Source: Levilactobacillus spicheri DSM 15429 (lineage in GTDB: Bacteria; Bacillota; Bacilli; Lactobacillales; Lactobacillaceae). From it: DNA of 36,782 bases. The position numbers and the translations under genes were made by a program. Each line of letters begins with the position of its first letter. Within the stretch, counting starts at the first letter, position 1. The notes below the pieces were generated by a model. That model was not told where the DNA came from and did no database searches. It saw nothing but the letters and a program-made list of their open reading frames with translations. Below, one piece after another: positions 7,184 through 15,162 of the stretch. Location of the stretch: NCBI RefSeq assembly GCF_001435095.1, contig NZ_AZFC01000015.1, forward strand, positions 395,962 to 432,743, given 5' to 3'.

Positions 7184-8203
7184 TTAAGCCTCCTGTCCGA
7201 TCTTCAGAATGATTTTGCCCACGGCCTGTCCGGCTTGAGAATAGGCCAATGCCTGGTTGAGCTGGTCAAACGGCACCACCCGGTCGATGACGGGGGTGAT
7301 GATGCCCGCCTCGACGAATTGGGCGAGCTGGGTCAGTTGGGCCCCGTTGGGTTGCATGAACAAAAACGTGTAGGTGGCGTGGGACTGCTTTTCCAGGCGG
7401 GTCAGTTGCCGGGTCGCGAGACCGAACGCCAGGCGTTTCCACCAAGCGACCCCGTAGGCCTTGCCGAAGCGTGCGTTGGGCAGGCCGGCGATGCTGACCA
7501 CCTGGCCGCCGGGCTTGACGATGCGAAAGGCGTCGGCCAGGGTCTGCCCGCCCCGGGTGTCGAAGACCGCGTCGTAATCCGCCAGGACGTCGGCGAAGTT
7601 GGTGGTGTGGTAGTCGATGCTTTGGTCGGCCCCCAACGATTGGACCAGGTCGAAGTGGTCCTCCGAGGTCGTGGTGGCCACGTAGGCGCCGAAGTGCTTG
7701 GCCAGCTGAATGGCGATGGTACCGATCCCGCCGGAGCCTCCCTGAATGAGGACCTTTTGCCCCGGCTGGAGGTGCATGATGTCGTGGAGGGCCTGGTAAC
7801 TGGTGAGACCGACCAGCGGTAGGGCGGCCGCCGCCTCGAAACTCAGATTGCGGGGCATCCGGGCGATGGCGTTGTGGTCAACGGCGATGTATTCTGCAAA
7901 GGTCCCGATGCGGTCCTTAGTCACCCGACCGAACACGGCGTCGCCCACCGCGTAATCCGTGACGGCGCTGCCCACGGCCGTCACGGTCCCGGCAAAGTCG
8001 CTGCCCAGGATCACCGGCAAGTCATAGGGCAGTAGTAGCTTGAGGCCGCCGTCCTTGGTCTTGAGGTCGATGGGGTTGATGCTGGCGGCCACGATTCGCA
8101 CCAGCACGTCGTGGGGCCGAACTTGGGGACGGGGGACCTGTTTGATGGTGGGAAACGGTTGGCGATAGGCGTCGATGACGGCGGCTTGCATGGTAGTTGG
8201 CAT
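7184..8203 (-). CDS. NADP-dependent quinone oxidoreductase (MDR superfamily)
   Basis: A 339-residue medium-chain dehydrogenase/reductase of the zinc-free quinone oxidoreductase type. It would use NADPH to reduce quinones or alpha,beta-unsaturated carbonyls in the cytoplasm. The GroES-like N-terminal domain has VRIVAASINPIDLKTKDG and LGSDFAGTVTAVG. The Rossmann domain has the nucleotide-binding motif GGSGGIGTIAIQLAKHFGA near residue 155. The cysteine cluster of zinc alcohol dehydrogenases is absent. AAAGGAG lies seven bases before the ATG. It is the first gene of a leftward pair and is divergent from an Old Yellow Enzyme homologue. A shared palindrome lies before both, which suggests one regulator for electrophile or quinone stress. 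Confidence 0.9.
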   Translation of the reverse strand: MPTTMQAAVIDAYRQPFPTIKQVPRPQVRPHDVLVRIVAASINPIDLKTKDGGLKLLLPYDLPVILGSDFAGTVTAVGSAVTDYAVGDAVFGRVTKDRIGTFAEYIAVDHNAIARMPRNLSFEAAAALPLVGLTSYQALHDIMHLQPGQKVLIQGGSGGIGTIAIQLAKHFGAYVATTTSEDHFDLVQSLGADQSIDYHTTNFADVLADYDAVFDTRGGQTLADAFRIVKPGGQVVSIAGLPNARFGKAYGVAWWKRLAFGLATRQLTRLEKQSHATYTFLFMQPNGAQLTQLAQFVEAGIITPVIDRVVPFDQLNQALAYSQAGQAVGKIILKIGQEA

Positions 8204-8226
8204 GGAAAGACTCCTTTAATTATATT

Positions 8227-8236
8227 TGTTTAAACA
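8227..8236. promoter_or_regulatory. Operator-like palindrome, site 1
   Basis: TGTTTAAACA, a perfect palindrome 18 bp before the quinone reductase start codon. The same ten bases occur at 8428-8437 before the divergent oxidoreductase. Further GGTTTAAGA half-site-like repeats lie between them (about 8268-8275 and 8322-8329). Confidence 0.55.
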
Positions 8237-8426
8237 TTTGAACCATAGCAAGGAGTTTAGTCTATTGGTTTAAGATTGTCAACCAATAATGATTGACAAA
8301 TGGTGGCGGCTATTGTTTAATGGTTTAAGAATATGAACGTAATACTTTTAGAAAGATCGTTGCTAATTTACTGGTTCGACGGGGGATCTGACCACCGCCA
8401 ACAAGCGGTCAACCGGATATGTTCAT

Positions 8427-8438
8427 ATGTTTAAACAT
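8427..8438. promoter_or_regulatory. Operator-like palindrome, site 2
   Basis: ATGTTTAAACAT, a 12-bp perfect palindrome 18 bp before the Old Yellow Enzyme start codon. It matches site 1 at 8227-8236. Placement close to both start codons suits a repressor that acts on both transcripts. The regulator gene is not adjacent. Confidence 0.55.
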
Positions 8439-8455
8439 CTAAGAAAGAGGGAAGC

Positions 8456-9673
8456 ATGATGACGAACCTATTATTTCAGCCACTGGAACTCCCCAACGGA
8501 ACGGTCCTGAAGAACCGCTTCGTGAAACCAGCTATGAGCGAGGTCATGGGGGACGCACAATTCCGCCCCACTGAGGCGCTTAACCACCTCTATCAGCGGT
8601 GGGCCGCCGGTGGGAGCGGCCTGCTGATCACGGGGAACGTGATGGTGGACGCCACGGCCTTGGGTGAGAAGGGCAACGTCGTGATCGAAGACGACCGCGA
8701 CCTTCCCCGCTTACGTAACTGGGCCGCGGCGGGGAGCCGTAACGGGGCCCAGACCTGGGTCCAGCTGAACCATCCGGGCCGCCAGTCGCCCAAGCACCTG
8801 AGTGCCCAGCCGGTTGCCCCCAGCGCTGTGCCGTTGACGGGAGACAACGCGTTTGCGTTCAACCCGCCCCGGGCGCTGACCGTTGCGGAGATTCACGCCA
8901 TCGTGCAGCGGTTTGCAACGGCGGCCGCGGTGGTGCAGGCCGCTGGTTTTGGCGGCGTCGAGATTCACGCCGCCCACGGGTACCTGTTGAGTCAATTCTT
9001 ATCCCCGCTGGCCAACGTCCGCACCGACCAGTACGGTGGCGCGTTGGCCAACCGGATGCGGGTGATTGAAGAGGTCTATCACGCTATTCGGGCTAAGGTG
9101 GGACCGGCTTTTCCCATTGGGTTGAAGATCAATTCGGCGGACTTTCGGGATGGCGGGTTCAGCGAAGCGGACTCCCTGCAGGTGATTCATCGCATGGCCG
9201 ACCTGGGCGTGGACCTGATCGAGGTCTCCGGTGGTAATTACGAGAATACCATGGTCCAGGGGAGTAACCGCGGTGGGGCGTTCTTCATCGACTATGCGGC
9301 CAAGGCCAAACGCGGCCTAACGACGCCCATCCTGCTGACCGGTGGCTTTCGGAGTCTGGATGGGATGACGCGGGCTGTGGCGAACGGGGAGACGGACCTG
9401 GTCGGGCTGGCCCGAGCGAGCGCGCTGATCCCGGACCTGCCCCACCGAGCGGCGATTGGCCAATTTGACGCCATCGATTTGACCCGGCTCAGTACGGGCA
9501 TCCGGGCGTTGGACCGGCGCGTCGGGTCGTACATCGGACTCAGCTACTACGAGATGCAGATGGCTCGGCTGGCCCAGGGCAAGGCCGTGCGGGTGACGCG
9601 CAACGCGTGGATCCCGTTAGGCTACGCGTTGCGGACCCAGGGACCGTCATTCTTGACGCCCCGGCGCGCCTAG
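8456..9673 (+). CDS. NADH:flavin oxidoreductase, Old Yellow Enzyme family
   Basis: A 405-residue FMN-dependent TIM-barrel oxidoreductase that would reduce activated double bonds with NAD(P)H. The family signature HAAHGYLLSQFLSPLANVRT, followed by DQYGG and NRMR, sits near residues 171-200, with the substrate-binding His and the Tyr of the OYE active site. The N-terminal PLELPNGTVLKNRFVKPAMSE and the FMN-phosphate site region around GGFRS (residues about 296-300) and VGLARA (about 317-322) are also typical. The length fits the short form without an iron-sulfur cluster. AGAGGGAAGC precedes the ATG. Its divergent partner is a quinone reductase with which it shares an operator-like palindrome. 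Confidence 0.9.
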   Translation: MMTNLLFQPLELPNGTVLKNRFVKPAMSEVMGDAQFRPTEALNHLYQRWAAGGSGLLITGNVMVDATALGEKGNVVIEDDRDLPRLRNWAAAGSRNGAQTWVQLNHPGRQSPKHLSAQPVAPSAVPLTGDNAFAFNPPRALTVAEIHAIVQRFATAAAVVQAAGFGGVEIHAAHGYLLSQFLSPLANVRTDQYGGALANRMRVIEEVYHAIRAKVGPAFPIGLKINSADFRDGGFSEADSLQVIHRMADLGVDLIEVSGGNYENTMVQGSNRGGAFFIDYAAKAKRGLTTPILLTGGFRSLDGMTRAVANGETDLVGLARASALIPDLPHRAAIGQFDAIDLTRLSTGIRALDRRVGSYIGLSYYEMQMARLAQGKAVRVTRNAWIPLGYALRTQGPSFLTPRRA

Positions 9674-9863
9674 GACGGTTACCGAACAAAGGTAGAACGG
9701 TGAGTTGGAGGAACCTTTAACAATTAAAACTGATTTTTCGACCGACAAATCGGGCCTATTAGCTATTAAGGACCAGAATCCTTCACAAAAGTGGTAAAAT
9801 GAAGCCAGCAAAATTGCACGATTTTCGGGGATGGATTTTGAATCAGAATAGGGGAGATGGGCC

Positions 9864-10055
9864 ATGCAAATCGGGTTCAATCGCCACTTTTATCGGAGCT
9901 GGCCGTTCTGGGTCGGCCTCGGATTTCTCATTGCGGACGCCGTTTTGCGGTGGTGGGGCTGGTTTTTAAACGACCCCCTGGGTGTGATGATTGGCATCCT
10001 GTGGCTGCTGATTGGGCTGTTCCTGACGCCCGGTGGCCATCCGCACGCCGAATAA
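9864..10055 (+). CDS. Small membrane protein (63 aa), unknown
   Basis: Not recognised. Two hydrophobic segments (WPFWVGLGFLIADAVLRWWGWF and GVMIGILWLLIGLFLTP) make up most of the protein. It has a short basic start and a His-rich end. GGGGAG lies seven bases before the ATG, and a terminator-like hairpin follows. An overlapping reading frame starting at 9857 lacks membrane character and is not supported. Confidence 0.65.
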   Translation: MQIGFNRHFYRSWPFWVGLGFLIADAVLRWWGWFLNDPLGVMIGILWLLIGLFLTPGGHPHAE

Positions 10056-10071
10056 GGGTGGACGAAAGTCA

Positions 10072-10107
10072 GCGAAAGCGTTAGAATTTAATTTCTGGCG
10101 CTTTTTT
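10072..10107 (+). terminator. Intrinsic terminator of the 63-aa gene
   Basis: AAAGCG..AGAA pairs with TTCT..CGCTTT around an AT-rich loop, then TTTTTTG. Confidence 0.65.
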
Positions 10108-10200
10108 GTTTAGTCAACTTTTAAGTTAACTGGGCTAAAGTGCACGAGGTACCGTCCTGAATTAGGTATGGTTAAACTACTAAAAGGGGAGGTGGCTTCG

Positions 10201-10572
10201 ATGTCTAAACTTTACTACGCGGTTCCCACGTTGGGACTGATTGCTGGGATTCTGGCGTTGGTTCTGATCGGCATGGTGCCGGGCCCGACTACGGGGTTGA
10301 GCGTCGTCTTCTGGCGAACCTTCTCCGTGTTGGCGTTTGGCACGGCCAACTGGTTGATTGCGTTGACGTACATGACGCCGACGCGGTTCGGCTTGTACGC
10401 CAATACGCTACTATTGATTACGTTGGTGACACTGCTGACGACGTTCGGTCGGCACGCGGTGTCCCAGCTGGGGTTGGCCACGTTTGGCGGCCTGGTAGCG
10501 GGGAGCATTCTCTTGATTCTCTGGCTGCACGGGCGTTTACCCAACCGGGTCAACGAACGGGATTACCATTAA
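10201..10572 (+). CDS. Uncharacterised four-span membrane protein (123 aa)
   Basis: Not recognised as a named family. Four hydrophobic segments are visible: YAVPTLGLIAGILALVLIG, then about residues 33-50, 59-78 and 88-105. A hydrophilic tail ends NRVNERDYH. The ATG at 10201 is chosen because GGGGAGG lies about nine bases before it. An in-frame ATG at 10168 would add eleven residues that overlap this ribosome binding site. A strong terminator follows at 10587. The repeat cluster starts about 125 bases after the stop codon. Confidence 0.7.
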   Translation: MSKLYYAVPTLGLIAGILALVLIGMVPGPTTGLSVVFWRTFSVLAFGTANWLIALTYMTPTRFGLYANTLLLITLVTLLTTFGRHAVSQLGLATFGGLVAGSILLILWLHGRLPNRVNERDYH

Positions 10573-10586
10573 AAAGTCTATGATCG

Positions 10587-10634
10587 AAGGCGCATCCTTC
10601 ATCGGCATCAGCCGGTGAGGGTGGGCCTTTTTTG
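10587..10634 (+). terminator. Intrinsic terminator
   Basis: AAGGC.CATCCTTCA.CGGC pairs with GCCG.TGAGGGTG.GCCTT, followed by TTTTTTG. Confidence 0.85.
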
Positions 10635-10698
10635 TGAGCGCTTAACGGCGGATGGCCCGGTCATTTCAGGGTGGTTGTGGTCAGCGCCTACCAGTCGG

Positions 10699-10834
10699 CC
10701 AGAATAGGGCTGGAACGTGGCCGGCACGACTTTGAGCTCCCCGCACAGCCCGCGCCGATCTCAAAGCTCGGCCTTTCTGTAGCCCGGGAACCCCACCCGG
10801 ACAACAGAAACGAGGCCACTGAGCCCTATTCTGG
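10699..10834 (+). repeat. Three-way-junction intergenic repeat, copy A (complete)
   Basis: A 136-bp element that folds completely. The closing stem P1 is CCAGAATAGGGCT / AGCCCTATTCTGG (10699-10711 with 10822-10834). P1b is GTGGCC / GGCCAC (10717-10722 with 10814-10819). An unpaired GGCACGA follows (10723-10729). P2 is CTTTGAG / CTCAAAG (10730-10736 with 10760-10766), and P3 is TTTCTGT / ACAGAAA (10774-10780 with 10804-10810). There is no T-run and no ORF. The last 56 bases of the window (36727-36782) are identical to 10679-10734. Confidence 0.85.
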
Positions 10835-11043
10835 TCTCCTTCCCGGCTGGGATGGTCGTCAATTCGTCAGTAAGCGTCGGTTGCGATAAAAAAATGACAA
10901 CACCGTCTTTGATTCCGGAAGCGACCTGGGCATCATCGACGTCACCGAATTCGCCGGAACCCCCGTGGGTTATCGTTACTAAATCGTCAGTGACGCCCAA
11001 AGTTCGCCGCTGGTCAGGCCATCCGCCACCCCGCAACGTGGCG

Positions 11044-11177
11044 TCGGCGTTTTCCCCCGTGGTGAAATGATTGTTAGCCGGCGTTCTTTGCTGGCTTACA
11101 ATCAGGCCGAGTTCTGGAAACTCGCCGGGTCTTGGCGAGGTTTCAGAATCGTGCCCACCTCGGGGGAATGAAGCCGA
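11044..11177 (-). repeat. Three-way-junction intergenic repeat, copy E1 (complete, inverted)
   Basis: Read on the minus strand it has the same architecture as copy A with different sequence. P1 is CCCCCG / CGGGGG, with outer CGGC / GCCG. P1b is GGTG / CACC, and the junction strand GGCACGA is kept. P2 is TTCTG..CTCGCC with GGCGAG..CAGAA (11134-11148 with 11112-11126). CTCGGCC lies between the arms, and P3 is TGATTGT / ACAATCA extended by AGCC / GGCT (11068-11082 with 11090-11104). It faces copy A across about 210 bp. Confidence 0.8.
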
Positions 11178-11253
11178 CAGAACGGTGCGCCAGTGACCAC
11201 CAGGTCACCAATATCGACCAACCAGCCTAATCGCCCTATTAACGGAGAACGCA

Positions 11254-11285
11254 AAAAATCCCACTCAACAACGAGTGGGATTTTT
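11254..11285. terminator. Bidirectional intrinsic terminator
   Basis: AAAAATCCCACTC / GAGTGGGATTTTT, a 13-bp perfect stem with a six-base loop. It lies just after the YfhO stop codon on the minus strand. Confidence 0.9.
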
Positions 11286-11296
11286 GAATAAGTGGT

Positions 11297-14020
11297 TTAT
11301 TTTTTCGCTGCGTGCTTCGAGGATAAGGGGCGCATCCATTCGCCGGAGAACCAGAGCAGCAGGAAGACCGCGAAGCAGGCCAGGCTGATGACGGCACCGA
11401 GCCGAAGCCCCGGCGTCCGGTACTTCAGCACGACGTGGTTGTTCCCCCGCTGCAGGGGAACCCCAATCATGCCTTTATAGTTCTTGACCACCGGAATCAG
11501 CGACTGGGCGTGCATGACCGACTTGATCTTGACGGGCCGCCCGTTGACCGTTGCCGACCAGCCCGGTGTATCGGGGATCGAGACGTACAGCAAGTCCCGC
11601 TGAGCGGTGCCGCGGACGGTCCCAGAGAGCCAGGACACGCCGCTGTCGGACTTGAAGCTGAGCGTCTGTTGGCGCAGCCGCTTGGCCAAGGCCTTGTACA
11701 GCGCCTGGTCCAGCGTCATGAATTGGTTATGGTACCCGTCGTTCGGCCGGTCGGTGACGTAGCTGACCTTCAGGACCGTGCCCCGGCTGTGCTGCCCCAG
11801 GTCGATGACGTAGCGGTACCCGTCGGCGTTGGTCAGGGGCCGGGCCTTCTTGCCGTTGACCTCTAAGCTGGAGTAGATGATGTTGTTGCGCGGCGAGTAG
11901 GCGTGCAGCAGGCCGGTCGCCCCGACCCGCAACGTGACCGTCTGCAGGTACCGTGGATGCTTATCCGTGCTGGCGTGCTTGGCGCCGGCTGGGATGTGGC
12001 GCTGGTCGGCGGCCGTGGCCCGCTGGGTGTGGACGTTGAGAATTTTGGCGTCGGCCAGGGTGTTCGGCTTGGCGCCCAACGCGTCGAGGATCTTGACCTG
12101 GTTGGTCAGGGCCTGCTGGTCGTCGAGCTGAACGTTGGCCAGCTTGGCCGGCACGGCGAAGCCCAGTCCCGCGTACGCGCTCAGCGGCGTGATCTGTTGT
12201 TGCTTGTAGGCGTTCAACCGATATTTAACACCGAGCAGGGTGTCCGTCAGGTGCGTGTAGCCCTGAGGACTGATCCGCCGGACGTTCGGACTGAAGTAGC
12301 CGAGGTCGTGCTGGAAGACCCGGGCCTGCTCGACCAGCGTGGACGAGTAGGAACTGACCCCGGGATAGTTGTACAGCAGGGGGTCGTTATAGTGGTTGTA
12401 GGCCCCGACGTAGGCTCGACTGATCTGCGCGTGCAGGAACTCGACCCGGTGCAGGTTCTCCTTAGATTTGGAGGCCGCGACCTGGTCTAGCAGGGCCCGG
12501 TCGCGCTGGTAGTAGGTGGTAAAGGCGGTCTGGGAGCCAAATTCGATGTTGCGGTTGGCCACCAGGTAGTTGCCGCCCAGTTCGGCCGCGAGCAGCAGCC
12601 CCATGGCCCCGATCCGAATCGGGCGCCATTCGCTGATGAAGAGCAGCATGGTGTTGAGTAGCAGGAGTCCCAGCGCGATCCACAGCAGGTGAAAGTCGGG
12701 TTGGCTGTGCAGGTACAGCGTGTTATTTAACGAGGGGTCGGCCTTGAAGTAGAGCTTGGGAAAGACGTGGGCCGACAGGAAACCGACCGTCAGCAGACCG
12801 GCGCCCCAGACCAGCGCTAAGAACTTCTGCGGATCGTTCATGGTCTGCGCGGGGTGCGTCTGCCAGGCCCGGTAGGCCGTGGTGATCGCCAGAAAGGTGA
12901 AGAAGTAGGCGTTGCGGAAGGGAAACCCGGCCGGTTGCTGGAACATGTGCCAGGCAGTGTTGAGCAGGGTGACCCAGAGGCTCAGGCCCATGGCGATCAG
13001 CAGCCACATCGACCGTTTCTTCTCGACCGCCAGAATCCGGGGCGACACGAAGTAGACGATGAGCAACAGGAACAGCAGCGTGCCCATGAAGATGGTCGGC
13101 GTGTGGTACAGGTGGCTCGCGTAGGTGGTGCCGCCGGGACCGAACTGGGCCAGGACTTCCGGCCCGAAGAGCGGCGTCGGCAGGTAGTTTTGGTAAAAGA
13201 CGTTGCTCTTGCCGGTCAGCAGCATGCCCTTGGCGGTCGGAATCAGGACGACCATGGTCATCCCGCCGGCCAGCAGCGAGCCGATGATGAACTGCCGGAT
13301 GGCCGGCCAGTGGATCCGGATCACCGTGCGAAAGGGCGTGGGCGTCGGCTGGTGTTCCACCGTGAGATAGATGAAGTACAGCACGGAGAACAGGCAGGTC
13401 ATGTACCCCATATAGTAGTTCGACAGGATGGTGAACGTCAGGCTGACCGTGTAGAGGCCAAAGTGGTGCTGGTTGATGATGCGGTGCAGCCCCAGGGCCA
13501 CCAGCGGCAACCAGATCAGAGCGTCCAGCCACATCATGTCGTAGAAGTACATGGCCACGAAGCCGCAGAGGCTAAAGGCCGTCGAGAAGAGCAGCAGCGA
13601 CCAGCCGGTGCGCAGAAAGGCGTGGCGCAGGAAGATCGCCATGGTCAGGCCAATCGTGCTGACCTTGAGGATGATGATCCAGCTCAGCGCCGTCGTGATG
13701 TGTGTGGCGGGGAACAGGAAGATCAGGAGGTTGAACGGACTCAAGACGTAGTAGGTCAGCAGCGGCACGATGCCGCTACCGGTTCCTAGCGAAAGGGAAA
13801 ACAGATGGAATTGACCGTGTAGAATGGTGGTGCGCAGGTACTCGAGAATCGGGACGTACTGCGCGCCCATGTCACTAAAGAGTAAATTGCGGTGACCAAA
13901 CGGCGTGAGTTTTAGGTGCCAAAAGGCCAGGCACATGATGATGAGCGGAATTAAAAAGGCTCCCCCGTACACCCACCGGCTCACGCGGAGCTTGGTTAGG
14001 GTGGCTTGATGCTGTTTCAT
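11297..14020 (-). CDS. YfhO family integral membrane protein
   Basis: A 907-residue protein of the YfhO family: large polytopic membrane proteins with a GT-C glycosyltransferase-like fold, linked in Bacillus and Listeria to adding sugars to teichoic acids or lipid carriers. After the first span comes the acidic lumenal loop with LFSDMGAQYVPILEYLRT, then about a dozen spans up to residue 490. An extracellular domain follows (about residues 495-870, including VKYRLNAYKQQ and YVSIPDTPGWSATVNG). A single C-terminal span (LGAVISLACFAVFLLLWF) completes the protein. GGAGGGG precedes the ATG. It is a single gene with its own terminator. Both flanking intergenic regions carry an inverted pair of the three-way-junction repeats. 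Confidence 0.9.
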   Translation of the reverse strand: MKQHQATLTKLRVSRWVYGGAFLIPLIIMCLAFWHLKLTPFGHRNLLFSDMGAQYVPILEYLRTTILHGQFHLFSLSLGTGSGIVPLLTYYVLSPFNLLIFLFPATHITTALSWIIILKVSTIGLTMAIFLRHAFLRTGWSLLLFSTAFSLCGFVAMYFYDMMWLDALIWLPLVALGLHRIINQHHFGLYTVSLTFTILSNYYMGYMTCLFSVLYFIYLTVEHQPTPTPFRTVIRIHWPAIRQFIIGSLLAGGMTMVVLIPTAKGMLLTGKSNVFYQNYLPTPLFGPEVLAQFGPGGTTYASHLYHTPTIFMGTLLFLLLIVYFVSPRILAVEKKRSMWLLIAMGLSLWVTLLNTAWHMFQQPAGFPFRNAYFFTFLAITTAYRAWQTHPAQTMNDPQKFLALVWGAGLLTVGFLSAHVFPKLYFKADPSLNNTLYLHSQPDFHLLWIALGLLLLNTMLLFISEWRPIRIGAMGLLLAAELGGNYLVANRNIEFGSQTAFTTYYQRDRALLDQVAASKSKENLHRVEFLHAQISRAYVGAYNHYNDPLLYNYPGVSSYSSTLVEQARVFQHDLGYFSPNVRRISPQGYTHLTDTLLGVKYRLNAYKQQQITPLSAYAGLGFAVPAKLANVQLDDQQALTNQVKILDALGAKPNTLADAKILNVHTQRATAADQRHIPAGAKHASTDKHPRYLQTVTLRVGATGLLHAYSPRNNIIYSSLEVNGKKARPLTNADGYRYVIDLGQHSRGTVLKVSYVTDRPNDGYHNQFMTLDQALYKALAKRLRQQTLSFKSDSGVSWLSGTVRGTAQRDLLYVSIPDTPGWSATVNGRPVKIKSVMHAQSLIPVVKNYKGMIGVPLQRGNNHVVLKYRTPGLRLGAVISLACFAVFLLLWFSGEWMRPLSSKHAAKK

Positions 14021-14517
14021 GACAACCCCTCCGAACGTAACAGCTTGTTTTTTTCAGTCAGTTACCGATAAAATTGTGGGGCGGCCGCGGCGGTCGTTCG
14101 TGACAGACCGGTCACCGGGCGCCCAATCAGGATAATTCTCCACATTAATAGGATAACATGAAATTATCACGACCAATGCAGTGGTTACAAAGTTCGTTAA
14201 GGCACTTAGCCGTTAATCAGGTGCGATGACGCTGATGGCCCCTAATTTCCCCCGACGGCTGATTAGCCCGCTGAATCGCGAACCCAGCAAAGTGTTCCGT
14301 TTTATAGTACCGTATTTTCGTGAGGGCACCGTGATAGAGGCATTAATCTTTAAAAAAAATGATGTCTTTGGTAACAAAGTTAACTTAAGGTGGCGTTATC
14401 CTTCACCAAGTAGACTATACTTTTAAGTAGCTGATCGACTGAGGTCGTTAACGGCTCCTCACGGCAGTTTGGGGAGCCGGGATTCTGCAACAGTGGGCCC
14501 TAGCACCGACCGGTCGG
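14021..14517. other. Intergenic region between YfhO and repeat copy B
   Basis: No convincing gene. A 66-codon open frame at 14226-14426 has no ribosome binding site and is not protein-like. The stretch is AT-richer than its neighbours and must hold the leftward promoter of yfhO, but no clear -35/-10 pair was found. A GC-rich hairpin CGGCTCCTC / GGGGAGCCG (14452-14460 with 14471-14479) lies just before copy B and is not followed by a T-run. Confidence 0.5.
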
Positions 14518-14652
14518 CCAGAATTGGGCTGGAACGTGGCCAGCACGACTTTGAGCCCCTCGCCCAAAACGCGATGATCTCAAAGCTCGGCTTTTCTGTA
14601 GCCCGAGGAAACCACCCGGACAATAGAAACGAAGCCACTGAGCCCCATTCTG
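14518..14652 (+). repeat. Three-way-junction intergenic repeat, copy B (complete)
   Basis: A 135-bp element in the same orientation as copy A. P1 is CAGAAT.GGGCT / AGCCC.ATTCTG with one mismatch. P1b is GTGGC / GCCAC, the junction strand is AGCACGA, and P2 is CTTTGAG / CTCAAAG (14549-14555 with 14579-14585). P3 is TTTCTGT / ATAGAAA, where a G-T pair replaces the G-C pair of copy A. The loops differ from copy A much more than the stems do. Confidence 0.8.
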
Positions 14653-14932
14653 ACCTTCCTCACGGCTAATTGTGGTGGCGGGGTACCTAGGTAGCACGAA
14701 TTGTGAGTTTTAGCCGCTGCCTAGTATTGCAACAGTGTTTTTGTCACTTAAAGAGAATAAATACGATGCGGATAACATATAATTTATAATAAAGACACGG
14801 CGTCCTGCTCGTTGATTGGAAAAAAGGGTAGCGGCATTGACGGGCCATTCTGGTGGGTGATAGGTCCCCATCGCGAACGTGGCCAATCGGGACCGTTTCG
14901 TCAGGGGGACCACGCTAGGTTAGCGCAACAGA
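14653..14932. other. Spacer between repeat copies B and E2
   Basis: About 280 bp without a gene. It includes an AT-rich block with two TATAAT boxes (14778-14783 and 14785-14790) but no good -35 partner. These could belong to a distant promoter for the response regulator gene at 15163. Confidence 0.35.
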
Positions 14933-15062
14933 GGCGACTTGCTGGTCGTGGTGAAATTGATGTTATCTGGCGTTTTGGGCCAGATTACATCAAGGCCGAG
15001 TTCCGGAGACCCGCGGGTTTCGGGGCTTCGGAATCGTGCCCACCTCGACCGGCTTGCTCGCC
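14933..15062 (-). repeat. Three-way-junction intergenic repeat, copy E2 (complete, inverted)
   Basis: Minus-strand element with P1 GGTCG / CGACC and outer GGCGA / TCGCC. P1b is GGTG / CACC, followed by the junction strand GGCACGA. P2 is TTCCG..CCCCG with CGGG..CCGGAA (15021-15033 with 15001-15013), and CTCGGCC lies between the arms. P3 is TGATGT.ATCTGGC / GCCAGAT.ACATCA (14958-14971 with 14979-14992), where every base except one opposed pair is matched. Its right end (15021-15073) is 50/53 identical to the fragment at 29888-29940. Confidence 0.8.
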
Positions 15063-15162
15063 GGCGTGGCGCGCTGGTAAGGCCACTCTAATAAGGTGAA
15101 CCCATGGCAATCAACTAGCATTCGGCGTCATTTAGTGAAGTAGATAAAAGGAGGACATTTCA

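Noticed and set aside
7235..7822. 195-codon plus-strand frame under the quinone reductase
   Set aside because: Shadow frame antisense to a well supported MDR protein, low in complexity.
10699..10834. Reading repeat copy A (and B) as a rho-independent terminator
   Set aside because: No T-run follows the stems on either strand, proper terminators already lie nearby (10587-10634, 11254-11285), and the multi-arm fold is conserved.
10671..11070. Small open frames inside the repeat region 10671-11070
   Set aside because: They run through repeat stems on both strands, have no ribosome binding sites and differ between repeat copies.
12854..13789. Long open frame (311 codons) on the plus strand inside the yfhO gene
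   Set aside because: It is the complement of a GC-rich coding gene. It is rich in Gln, Gly, Arg and Asp without domains, and has no ribosome binding site.
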